From the NCBI RefSeq assembly GCF_900112185.1, contig NZ_FOKP01000028.1, positions 1-64,000 of the forward strand: a DNA stretch of 64,000 nucleotides, written 5' to 3'. Under the pieces are notes generated by a model that searched no databases, was not told the origin of the DNA, and saw only the letters and a list, made by a program, of their open reading frames with translations. Below are positions 33,667-45,211 of this stretch, one piece after another (within the stretch, counting starts at the first letter, position 1; each line of letters begins with the position of its first letter). Made by a program: the position numbers and the translations under genes. This DNA comes from Allobosea sp. CRIB-10 (GTDB lineage: Bacteria > Pseudomonadota > Alphaproteobacteria > Rhizobiales > Beijerinckiaceae).

Positions 33667-34812
33667 ATGAAACGTTACGGGATCATAGCCCTTCTGGCGG
33701 CTGTCGCCGTTTTCGCCATCTATCGCGTGCTGAAACCGCAGGACGGCCCTGAGCAAGCCCATGCCGAGCGCCGCGCCGGTCCGATCGCGAGCCCGGTCAC
33801 GACCGTGCTCGCGGGCCGCGCCGATGTGCCCGTGACGCGCCGCTCGATCGGCTTCGCCGAGCCGGTCGCCATCGTCGCGGTCAAGTCCCGCCTCGACGGC
33901 GTCATCGCCGACATGCACGTCAAGGAAGGCCAGGAGGTCAGGCAGGGCGACCTGCTCTTCACCCTCGACGATCGCGAGCTCAAGGCGCAAGTCGCCCGCG
34001 ACGAAGCCAATGTCGAGCGCGACAGGGCGACGGTGGCGCAAAAGCGCGCCGATCTCGCCCGCCAGAAGAGCCTGGTCGACAAGGGCGCCGGCACCCAGCA
34101 GGCGCTCGACCAGGCGACCGCCGACGAGGCCGTCGCCACCGCCGCCGTCAAGGCGGACGAGGCGACCCTGGCGCTCGATCGCGTCCGGCTCGGCTACACC
34201 ACGATCACCGCTCCGATCTCCGGCCGGCTCGGCGCCATCGCCGCGACGCCCGGAAATGCGGTGCGCGCCAACGATGCCAGCAGCAATCTCGTGACGGTGA
34301 CGCAGTTGGCCCCGATCCGCGTCACCTTCACACTGCCGGAGCGCGACCTGACCCTGCTGCAGGCGGCGGCCAAGGCGCAGACTCCAGCGAAGGTCACCGC
34401 CTACGCTTCCGGCACGCGCGAGGAGCTCGCCACCGGCGATCTCTCCTTCATCGATTCCGCCGTCGACATCCCGTCGGGCACCGTCAGTGTGAAAGCGCTG
34501 TTCACCAACGAGCCGCACCGGCTCTGGCCGGGGCAATATGTCGACGTCGTCATCCAGCTCGGCATGCTGCCCGGCTCGGTCACCGTGCCCTCGGTCGCGC
34601 TGCAGGAAGGGCAGAAGGGCCCGTTCGTCTACGTCGCCAAGCCCGACGACACGGTCGAGGCCAGAAGCGTCAAGGTCGCCTCCAACGAGAACGGCATCGC
34701 CGCGCTCGCCTCGGGCCTGTCGCAGGACGAGAAGGTCGTGACCGAAGGCCAGTCGCGGCTTTCGCCCGGGACGAAGATCAGGCTCGCCGCCCCGCAAACC
34801 GCCAGGCCGTGA
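33667..34812 (+). CDS. RND efflux periplasmic adaptor (membrane fusion protein)
   Basis: 381 residues. An N-terminal signal-anchor (GIIALLAAVAVFAIYRV) is followed by a lipoyl half-motif (SRLDGVIADMHVKEGQEVRQ, GDLLFTLDDRELKAQVARDE), a coiled-coil hairpin, the second lipoyl half (LGYTTITAPISGRLGAIAAT, PGNAVRAND) and beta-barrel domains. It links the inner-membrane pump, encoded 9 bp downstream, to an outer-membrane channel that is not in the window. Confidence 0.93.
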   Translation: MKRYGIIALLAAVAVFAIYRVLKPQDGPEQAHAERRAGPIASPVTTVLAGRADVPVTRRSIGFAEPVAIVAVKSRLDGVIADMHVKEGQEVRQGDLLFTLDDRELKAQVARDEANVERDRATVAQKRADLARQKSLVDKGAGTQQALDQATADEAVATAAVKADEATLALDRVRLGYTTITAPISGRLGAIAATPGNAVRANDASSNLVTVTQLAPIRVTFTLPERDLTLLQAAAKAQTPAKVTAYASGTREELATGDLSFIDSAVDIPSGTVSVKALFTNEPHRLWPGQYVDVVIQLGMLPGSVTVPSVALQEGQKGPFVYVAKPDDTVEARSVKVASNENGIAALASGLSQDEKVVTEGQSRLSPGTKIRLAAPQTARP

Positions 34813-34821
34813 GGGCGCGCC

Positions 34822-37800
34822 ATGTCGGTCTCAGCCTTCTGCATCCGCCATCCCGTCGCGACGATCCTGATGTCGTGCGCGCTGATCCTCGGCGGCCTGT
34901 TCGCCTGGCGCTCCCTGCCGGTCGCGGCGCTGCCGCGGGCCGAGTTCCCGGTCGTCAATGTCTCGGCGCAATTGCCGGGCGCCTCGCCCGAGATCATGGC
35001 GACCTCGGTGGCGACGCCACTGATCAAGCAGTTCGCCACCATCGCCGGCATCGATTCGATTTCGACCACCAACGCGCTGGGCTCGACCTCGATCGCGATC
35101 CAGTTCGCGCTCGACCGTGACATCGACGCGGCGGCGGCCGACGTCCAGACGGCGATCGCCCGCACCCAACGCCAGCTCCCGGTCGACATGACGACGCCGC
35201 CGAGCTACCGCAAGTTCAATCCGGCCGACGCCCCCATCCTGCTGCTGGCGCTAAAGAGCGACGTCACCCCGCTTTCCAAGATCGACGCCTTCGTCCAGCA
35301 GGTGCTCTCCCCCACCCTCTCCACTGTCGAGGGCGTGGCGCAGGTCCAGATCTTCGGTAGCCAGAAATACGCGGTGCGCATCCAGGTCGATCCGACCGCC
35401 CTCGCCGCCCGCGGCATCGGCATCAACGAACTGCAGGCGGCGATCACCGCCGCCAACGTCAACACCCCCGTCGGCACCATGCAGTCAGGCCCGCAGCAAT
35501 TGACGCTGGAGGCACAGACACAGCTCGCCGACGCCCGCCATTTCGCCGATATCATCATCGCCACCCGCGACGGCCGCCCGGTTCGGCTCGGCGACGTCGC
35601 CAAGGTGATCGACTCCGTCGAGAACCTGCAGCTCGCCAGCTGGTATGACGGCTCGCGCGCCCTCGTCGTCGCGGTCTTCCGCCAGCCCGACGCCAACACG
35701 GTCGAGGTCGTCGACCGGGTCAAGACGGCGATCGGCCAGATGCAGTCGCTGCTGCCGCCGGCGACCACGCTCGGCCTGCTCAACGACCGCTCCGCCTCGA
35801 TCCGCCAGGCGGTCGAGGACGTGCAGTTCACCCTCGGATTGACGATCGTGCTGGTCGTCGCGGTGATCTTCCTGTTTCTGCGCCGCTTCACCGCGACGCT
35901 GATCCCGGCGGTCGCCGTGCCGATCTCGCTGATCGCCACATTGGGCGCGATGTATCTGCTCGATTTCTCGATCGACAACATCTCGCTGCTCGGCCTGACG
36001 CTGGCGGTCGGCCTCGTCGTCGATGATGCGATCGTGATGCTGGAGAACATCGTCCGCCACATGGAGGAGGATGGGCTCTCCGCCTTCGACGCGGCCCTGA
36101 AGGGCTCGAGCGAGATCGGCTTCACCATCATCTCGATCTCGCTCTCGTTGGTCGCGGTCTTCATTCCGGTGCTGCTGATGGGCGGCGTGATCGGGCGCGT
36201 CTTCAACGAGTTCGCGGTCGTCGTCACCGTCGCGATCCTCGCCTCGGCCTTCGTCTCGCTGACGCTGACGCCGATGATGTGCGCCCGGCTCGGCGCCAGC
36301 GCCGCCGGTCATGGCGCCGGTGGCGGCAAGGACCGGCTCGCCTTCCTCGAACGCGGCTTCGACGCCCTGCTCGGCGCCTATCGCGCCGGACTCGACCTCA
36401 GCCTGACATACCGCCGCACCGTGCTGATGATCTTCCTCGCCAGCGTCGCCGCCAGCGCCTGGCTGGTCGTGACCATCCCCAAGGGCTTCTTCCCGCAGGA
36501 GGATATCGGCCAGCTCCAGGTCGCAACCGAAGCGCGCCAGGACATCTCCTTCGACGCCATGTCGGGCCTGCAGCAGAAGGTCGAGGAGGTCTTCCGAAGC
36601 TCGCCCTATGTCGCCCATGTCGCCTCGACCATCGGCTCCGGCGGCCAGTCGAGCAGCCTCAATGCCGGGCGGCTCTTCGTCGAGCTGAAGCCGAAGGACC
36701 AGCGCCCGCCGCTGCAGCAGATGCTCGCCGACCTGCGCCGTGAGCTTTCCGCCATCCCCGGCATAGCGACCTACATGTCGCCGGTGCAGAACCTCAACAT
36801 CGGCGCGCGCTCCTCCAAGAGCCAGTACCAGTTCGTGATGCAGTCGATCGACCAGGCCGCTTTGTCGGACTGGTCGGGAAAGATGCTGGAGGCGCTGCAG
36901 CACGACCCGCTCTTCGTCGACGTCACCACCGACCTGCAGAACAAGGCCCTGCTCGCCAACCTCGTCGTCGACCGGGCCAAGGCGCAATCGCTGGGGATCA
37001 GCGCCGACGTGCTGCGCTCCAGCCTCTATTCCGGCTTCGGCGTGCGCCAGATCTCGACGATCTACACCACCAGCGACAGCTATCAGGTCATCATCGAGTT
37101 CAATCCCGACATCCAGTGGTCGAACGACCGGCTCGACCAGGTCCGCTTCCGCTCCTCCTCGGGCGCGCTCGTTCCACTCGGCACCTTCGCCAGGATCGAG
37201 CGCAAGGCCGGCCCGCTCACGGTCAACCAGCTCGGCCAGCTCCCGGCCGTCACCCTCTCCTTCAACCTGCCGGCCGGCCGCGCGCTCGGCGAGGCCGTGC
37301 AGCGCATCGACGCGATCAAGGCCGAGCTCGGCCTGCCCGCCCAGATCGGCACCAGCTTCGCCGGCGTCGCCAAGACCTTCGAGCAATCGCTTGGCAATCA
37401 GGGCCTGCTGATCGCCGGTGCGGTGCTGACGATCTACATCGTCCTCGGCATCCTCTATGAGAGCTTCATCCACCCGCTGACGATCCTGACCGGCCTGCCG
37501 GCGGCGGCGCTCGGCGCGCTCCTGACGCTGAAGCTCTTCGGCCTCGACCTCTCGGTCATCGCCGTGATCGGGCTCCTGATGCTGATCGGCATCGTCAAGA
37601 AGAACGCGATCATGATGATCGACGTCGCGCTCGAACTGCAGCGCGCCGGCGAGCCGCCGGACACCGCCATCCGCGAAGCCTGCCTGCGCCGCTTCCGGCC
37701 GATCATCATGACGACGCTGGCGGCGATCCTCGGCGCCCTGCCGATCGCGATCGGCGCCGGCGCGAGCGCGGAGCTGCGTCAGCCGCTCGGCCTCGCCGTG

Positions 37801-37944
37801 GTCGGCGGGCTGATCGTCTCGCAGGTGCTGACGCTGTTCATCACCCCGGTGATCTTCCTGTTCATGGAAGGGCTTTCGCGGAGACTCGGTGGGTCCGGGT
37901 CGGTCTCAACGCCAGTCGAGACCGATACGGGCAAGGCGGCCTGA
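34822..37944 (+). CDS. RND efflux transporter permease (AcrB/MdtB type)
   Basis: 1040 residues, full length for an HAE1-type pump. The start SAFCIRHPVATILMSCALIL and the pattern of one membrane helix, a large periplasmic loop, helices 2-6, a second loop and helices 8-12 fit. The proton-relay region in TM4 has LAVGLVVDDAIVMLENIVRH, with the paired Asp. GKGFFPQEDIGQLQV-type sequence (PKGFFPQEDIG) follows the second TM block. It is co-transcribed with the adaptor. Substrates cannot be read from sequence, and no local regulator is adjacent. Confidence 0.94.
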   Translation: MSVSAFCIRHPVATILMSCALILGGLFAWRSLPVAALPRAEFPVVNVSAQLPGASPEIMATSVATPLIKQFATIAGIDSISTTNALGSTSIAIQFALDRDIDAAAADVQTAIARTQRQLPVDMTTPPSYRKFNPADAPILLLALKSDVTPLSKIDAFVQQVLSPTLSTVEGVAQVQIFGSQKYAVRIQVDPTALAARGIGINELQAAITAANVNTPVGTMQSGPQQLTLEAQTQLADARHFADIIIATRDGRPVRLGDVAKVIDSVENLQLASWYDGSRALVVAVFRQPDANTVEVVDRVKTAIGQMQSLLPPATTLGLLNDRSASIRQAVEDVQFTLGLTIVLVVAVIFLFLRRFTATLIPAVAVPISLIATLGAMYLLDFSIDNISLLGLTLAVGLVVDDAIVMLENIVRHMEEDGLSAFDAALKGSSEIGFTIISISLSLVAVFIPVLLMGGVIGRVFNEFAVVVTVAILASAFVSLTLTPMMCARLGASAAGHGAGGGKDRLAFLERGFDALLGAYRAGLDLSLTYRRTVLMIFLASVAASAWLVVTIPKGFFPQEDIGQLQVATEARQDISFDAMSGLQQKVEEVFRSSPYVAHVASTIGSGGQSSSLNAGRLFVELKPKDQRPPLQQMLADLRRELSAIPGIATYMSPVQNLNIGARSSKSQYQFVMQSIDQAALSDWSGKMLEALQHDPLFVDVTTDLQNKALLANLVVDRAKAQSLGISADVLRSSLYSGFGVRQISTIYTTSDSYQVIIEFNPDIQWSNDRLDQVRFRSSSGALVPLGTFARIERKAGPLTVNQLGQLPAVTLSFNLPAGRALGEAVQRIDAIKAELGLPAQIGTSFAGVAKTFEQSLGNQGLLIAGAVLTIYIVLGILYESFIHPLTILTGLPAAALGALLTLKLFGLDLSVIAVIGLLMLIGIVKKNAIMMIDVALELQRAGEPPDTAIREACLRRFRPIIMTTLAAILGALPIAIGAGASAELRQPLGLAVVGGLIVSQVLTLFITPVIFLFMEGLSRRLGGSGSVSTPVETDTGKAA

Positions 37945-37973
37945 CATATCCTGTCCGCTGCCGGCCTTGGCGC

Positions 37974-37998
37974 CTCTCTCTCTCTCTCTCTCTCTCTC
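37974..37998. repeat. CT dinucleotide tract
   Basis: Twelve CT units plus a C, just after the RND permease gene. It runs into the left arm of the palindrome at 37994-38088. Such tracts are prone to slipped-strand length changes. Confidence 0.95.
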
Positions 37999-38088
37999 CC
38001 GGAACGGGGGAGAGATGCTGAGGGGGCCGGCGCTTTAGTCGTCCAGTTTGGCGCTGCCCCCTCCAAACCCTCCCCCGTTCCGGGAGAG
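37994..38088. repeat. Long inverted repeat between convergent genes
   Basis: Outer arms CTCTCCCGGAACGGGGGAGAG (37994-38014) and CTCCCCCGTTCCGGGAGAG (38070-38088), with inner arms AGGGGGC (38021-38027) and GCCCCCT (38056-38062). It lies between the RND permease and the convergent DUF1330 gene, so it could act as a two-way terminator. It is unrelated in sequence to copies A-C of the other repeat. Confidence 0.85.
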
Positions 38089-38140
38089 GGCTCCCGCGCG
38101 TGCCAGCTCGGTCCCAGCGACCGCCCCGAGCCGCCCTGCC

Positions 38141-38560
38141 CTATCCGGCGAAGGTCACCCCCGCCTCCCACGCCGCCAGCCGGATCAGGCGGCAATCCTT
38201 CACCGCCGCCTGTCGATGCATCATCGCCTCGCGATAGATCGGATCGCGAAGCATCGCGGCGAAGGCCTCGACGCTGGGATATTCGGCGATGAAGCAGATG
38301 TCCCAGCGCTCGCCCCGCGGGCCGATCAGCATCTGCTCGAAGCCGCCGCGCCAGATGATCCGCCCGCCGAGCCGCGTCAGCACCGGCGCGCTGATCCGGC
38401 CATAGGCCGCGAATGCCTCGCGGCCGCCGCCATGCGGTCCGTCCGGATACTGCGCCTCGCCATTGAGCCGGATCAGGTTCAGCATCTGCACCGGCCCTGG
38501 CCGGTCGTCGGCACGGAAGGCGGCGAAGGCTTCGCGGCTGAAGCTCGCATGGTCGCTCAT
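38141..38560 (-). CDS. DUF1330-like dimeric alpha/beta-barrel protein
   Basis: 139 residues from the ATG at 38560, spaced about six bases from GAGGAGG; two earlier in-frame starts (38563, 38566) exist. The fold pattern is a ferredoxin-like dimeric barrel (GPVQMLNLIRLN, GREAFAAYGRISAPVL, ERWDICFIAEYPSVEAFAAM, DPIYREAMMHRQAAVKD). The pattern YPSVEAF-DPxY is typical of DUF1330. Function unknown. It is downstream of, and likely co-transcribed with, a crotonase gene. Confidence 0.8.
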   Translation of the reverse strand: MSDHASFSREAFAAFRADDRPGPVQMLNLIRLNGEAQYPDGPHGGGREAFAAYGRISAPVLTRLGGRIIWRGGFEQMLIGPRGERWDICFIAEYPSVEAFAAMLRDPIYREAMMHRQAAVKDCRLIRLAAWEAGVTFAG

Positions 38561-38570
38561 CATCACCTCC

Positions 38571-39392
38571 TCAGCCGGCCCTGGCGACCTGCGACCAGTC
38601 GCCGGAATAGACCGGCTGGCGCCGCGCCATCCAGGCGTCGAGCCCCTCGCGCAGATCGGCCGTCGGCACGATGCGGGCGAACTGCTCGCTCTCGATCAGC
38701 AGCCCTTCGGCGATGCTGGCGTTGATGCCGCGCGTCACCGCCGTGAGGATGGTCGCCGCAGCCAGGGACGAATGCCTGAGGATACGCTGCGCCAGCGCCT
38801 GCGCCGCCGGCAGCAGCTCCTCATGCGGCACCACCGCGTTGATCAGCCCCATATCGAGCGCCCGCTGCGGCGTGAACGGATCGCCGGTCAGCAGCAGCTC
38901 CATGGCGCGCTTGCGGCCGGCGAGGCGCGGCAGGCGCTGCGTCCCGCCGAAGGTCGGCGGCATGCCGAGATTGATCTCCGGCTTGGCGAACATCGCCCGC
39001 TCGCTGGCGATGGCGAGAGGCACCGCCTCGGTGACCTCGCAGCCGCCGCCATAGGCGAGCCCGTTCACCGCCGCGATCACCGGCTTGCCGAAGGCCTCCA
39101 GCCGCGCCGTCAGCTTCTGGCCGCGGCGGACGAAATCGCGCACAGCCTGCTCCGGCCCGGCCGCGACGCTCTGCGAGAACTCATGGATGTCGCCGCCGGC
39201 CGAGAAGGCGCGCTCGCCGGCGCCGGTCAGGATCACCGCGCGGATGGAGGGGTCGACCTCGATCACGTCGAGGACTTCGAGCAGGCGGTCGATCAGTCCG
39301 TAGCTCAGCGCATTCAGCTTCTCGGGCCGGTTCAGCGTCAGCGTCGCGACCGTCTCGCGCTGTTGAATCAGGATGGGATCATTGTCGGGCAT
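38571..39392 (-). CDS. Enoyl-CoA hydratase/isomerase (crotonase family)
   Basis: 273 residues. The oxyanion-hole loops are FSAGGDIHEF (about 63-72) and YGGGCEVTEA. Both catalytic glutamates of hydratases are present: Glu119 (GGCE) and Glu139 (KPEINLGMPPTFGGTQRL). It likely hydrates an enoyl-CoA in fatty-acid or aromatic-acid breakdown. It is divergent from a TetR gene across a palindromic operator, with DUF1330 downstream. Confidence 0.92.
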   Translation of the reverse strand: MPDNDPILIQQRETVATLTLNRPEKLNALSYGLIDRLLEVLDVIEVDPSIRAVILTGAGERAFSAGGDIHEFSQSVAAGPEQAVRDFVRRGQKLTARLEAFGKPVIAAVNGLAYGGGCEVTEAVPLAIASERAMFAKPEINLGMPPTFGGTQRLPRLAGRKRAMELLLTGDPFTPQRALDMGLINAVVPHEELLPAAQALAQRILRHSSLAAATILTAVTRGINASIAEGLLIESEQFARIVPTADLREGLDAWMARRQPVYSGDWSQVARAG

Positions 39393-39442
39393 GGCCTTGG
39401 CCTTCTTCCGGTTTCAGGTGGCGGAAGGCTGCGCCTTAGGCT

Positions 39443-39474
39443 TGACGATGTATACTCACTGTACGGTATACATC
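39443..39474 (+). promoter_or_regulatory. TetR-gene promoter overlapped by a perfect operator palindrome
   Basis: TTGACG (39443-39448) and TATACA (39467-39472), spaced 18 bp, form a sigma-70-type promoter. It is overlapped by the palindrome GATGTATAC (39447-39455), ten bases, GTATACATC (39466-39474). It lies between the crotonase and TetR genes, as for an autorepressed divergent pair. The transcription start would fall almost at the TetR ATG, so the transcript may be nearly leaderless. Confidence 0.7.
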
Positions 39475-39479
39475 GAGGC

Positions 39480-40067
39480 ATGGCCGAACCCGACAAGCCG
39501 ACGCGCACTCGCATCATCGAGGCTGCCAGCAAGCTCTTCTATGGCGAGGGCATCCGCGCCGTCAGCGTCGATGCCGTCGCCGAGAAGGCCGGCGTCACGA
39601 AGCGCACGCTCTACTACCATTTCGAGAGCAAGGACGAGCTCGTCGCCGCCTATCTCGAGGCGCGCGACCAGCCCAATCTCAAGCTGATGGCCGGCTGGTT
39701 CGACAAGGCCGAGGGCGGTCTGCCGCAGAAGATCGAGGCGATCTTCCAGAACCTCGCGCGCTCCGCCCGCCATCCGCGCTGGAAGGGCTGCGGCTTCCTG
39801 CGCACCGCCGCCGAGCTCGCCAACCTGCCCGGCCACCCCGCAATCAAAATCGGCGCGCGCCACAAGGCCGGCTTCGAGCGCTGGCTCGCCGGCGAATGCG
39901 CCAGCCATGGCGTCATCGCCCCCGAAGAGCTCGCCCGCCAGGTCGTGCTGCTGATGGACGGCGCCTTCTCGGTCATGCTCGTCCATCGCGACCCCGCCTA
40001 TGTCGAGGCCGCCGGCCGCGCCGCCGCTGCGCTGGCCGCCGGAGCGCGCCCGAGCCCCCACGTTTGA
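39480..40067 (+). CDS. TetR-family transcriptional regulator
   Basis: 195 residues from the ATG at 39480. HTH: RTRIIEAASKLFYGEGIRAV and AVAEKAGVTKRTLYYHFESK, the TetR signature. The ligand domain is C-terminal, with GCGFLRTAAELANLPGHPAI. The frame extends far upstream but through the crotonase gene in another frame. It probably represses itself and the crotonase/DUF1330 operon through the palindrome just upstream. The inducer is unknown, possibly an acyl-CoA. Confidence 0.92.
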   Translation: MAEPDKPTRTRIIEAASKLFYGEGIRAVSVDAVAEKAGVTKRTLYYHFESKDELVAAYLEARDQPNLKLMAGWFDKAEGGLPQKIEAIFQNLARSARHPRWKGCGFLRTAAELANLPGHPAIKIGARHKAGFERWLAGECASHGVIAPEELARQVVLLMDGAFSVMLVHRDPAYVEAAGRAAAALAAGARPSPHV

Positions 40068-40098
40068 TCAGCGTACCGCCGCCTTCTATCCTGCGCCG

Positions 40099-40662
40099 AT
40101 GACGCAAAGGCCGGTTCTCGTCTACACGCTGCTGCTGATCGTGCAGACGATCTGCGCGCTGCTGGTCCTGTTCCACATCCACATCGCCTTCCGCGTCCTG
40201 GTCGCACATATCGGCGAGCAGCAGACGCTGCCGACCGGAATCCTGGCGCAAATCTGCGTGGCGGCGCTGCTCGGGCAGATCTGCTACTGGACGCGGCTCT
40301 ACCGCGTGCCCGTGCCGCAGGGCTTCCACAGCCTGCCGCTCGGACATCTGCTGGCGTTCGGTGCCCGCCTGGGAGCGATCGTCGGCGGCGCGCTGGCCTC
40401 GATCTATTTCCTGCGTCATCTGCCGGAGATGACGAGCATCGCTGACGGCTTCACCCTCGCATGGCGTTCCAGCCTGCTCCTCGCGGTCGTCTTCGCGATC
40501 TACTGCTATACGCTGGAGCTGGAACGGCTAGCCGCGGCTTGGCAGGCCGAGCCGAAGGATGAGGTCGATCTGCCTGTGCCGACGACCCAAACCAGTTCAG
40601 GCGCGCCGGCGGGCGAACCAGAGCTTCACGCCACGCAAGCGCTCCCGCGCCGCTCGCACTAG
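40099..40662 (+). CDS. Small multi-pass membrane protein of unknown function
   Basis: 187 residues from the ATG at 40099. Four hydrophobic segments (LVYTLLLIVQTICALLVLFH; QICVAALLGQICYWTRLY; FGARLGAIVGGALASIYFL; SLLLAVVFAIYCYTLEL) and a polar C-terminal tail. No domain recognised. It begins 31 bp after the TetR gene on the same strand. Its 3' end overlaps the opposite-strand gene 40597-41112 tail to tail by 66 bp. Confidence 0.65.
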   Translation: MTQRPVLVYTLLLIVQTICALLVLFHIHIAFRVLVAHIGEQQTLPTGILAQICVAALLGQICYWTRLYRVPVPQGFHSLPLGHLLAFGARLGAIVGGALASIYFLRHLPEMTSIADGFTLAWRSSLLLAVVFAIYCYTLELERLAAAWQAEPKDEVDLPVPTTQTSSGAPAGEPELHATQALPRRSH

Positions 40663-41112
40663 CGCGACTGCCCGCTGCCAAGCGGCACTCGCCTTGATCC
40701 GCCCGATCACCGCCTGCCGGATCGCGTCGATCCATCCCATGATCCGCGCGAACCAGGGGATGGTGAGAAGCTGCGCCCGTCCGGCATGGTAGACGCGCTC
40801 GACCAGCAGGAAGCCGGCGAGATGGCCGATCGCGGTGGTGACGATACCCGCCGTGAACGCCCCGCGCGCCAGGAACAGCAGGCCGAGCAGCTTCAGCGGC
40901 TCGACGATGGCGAAGGGGATCGCGAGGGCAACGAGCGCGCCATAGGGCGGCAACCGCCCGATCGCCTCCTCGCAGCGCGCCACCAGCCTGAGCGAGGCGA
41001 ACCAGGCGATCAGTGGCCGGTAGAGCGGCCGCAGCAGCTCGTCTAGGAGGACGACGAGCCCGACGACGAGGTCGAGCGGGATCAGAAGGAGCTTGATCAG
41101 GGTCTTGCGCAT
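40597..41112 (-). CDS. Small multi-pass membrane protein of unknown function
   Basis: 171 residues. Hydrophobic segments include LIKLLLIPLDLVVGLVVLLD, LVALAIPFAIVEPLKLLGLL and AGIVTTAIGHLAGFLLV, followed by a basic C-terminal helix (FARIMGWIDAIRQAVIGRIK). No family recognised. It is divergent from recA, which starts 170 bp away, and tail-overlaps the preceding membrane protein gene. Confidence 0.75.
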   Translation of the reverse strand: MRKTLIKLLLIPLDLVVGLVVLLDELLRPLYRPLIAWFASLRLVARCEEAIGRLPPYGALVALAIPFAIVEPLKLLGLLFLARGAFTAGIVTTAIGHLAGFLLVERVYHAGRAQLLTIPWFARIMGWIDAIRQAVIGRIKASAAWQRAVALVRAARERLRGVKLWFARRRA

Positions 41113-41180
41113 CGGCTTCGGAGCTCTGAAATCAGGCTGCTTTCATGTTGTCCTAGCACAACCGGCACGCGCCGAGGCGA

Positions 41181-41195
41181 GAACAAAAAAAGAAC
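41181..41195 (+). promoter_or_regulatory. LexA (SOS) box GAAC-N7-GAAC upstream of recA
   Basis: GAAC (41181-41184), seven A, GAAC (41192-41195). This is the direct-repeat box GTTC-N7-GTTC of alphaproteobacteria read on the other strand, 88 bp before the recA start. A third GAAC lies at 41206-41209. Confidence 0.8.
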
Positions 41196-41282
41196 TTGCG
41201 CGAGAGAACAAACCGTGACCATGATCATTCCCATGGCGCGGATTGAGATGTGGTCGCGCCCCTGCCATAAGGAGCGCACGTC

Positions 41283-42368
<1,086 letters not shown>

Positions 42369-42402
42369 GCCTTCAAACCAGGGCACTCAGCCATTAAGTC
42401 GA

Positions 42403-42430
42403 CGGGCGGCCTTCGGGTCGCCCGTTTCCG
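42403..42430 (+). terminator. Intrinsic terminator of recA
   Basis: Ten-base stem ACGGGCGGCC / GGTCGCCCGT (one G-U pair) with a TTCG tetraloop, followed by TTTCCGTTTG. Confidence 0.8.
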
Positions 42431-42552
42431 TTTGTGGTCAGAAGCTTGCCGGTATGGCGTCCTTGCGGGCGCTTTCTGGACAGGCGCACATGGGCTGACT
42501 AGAACCACTGCGCCGGGCCGGCCGGCCCCACCAGAACAGAGCCAAGATTGCG

Positions 42553-45204
<2,652 letters not shown>

Positions 45205-45211
45205 CGCGACC

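Noticed and set aside
35485..37473. 662-codon minus-strand frame antisense to the RND permease
   Set aside because: The permease has all RND signatures, so the antisense frame is a shadow.
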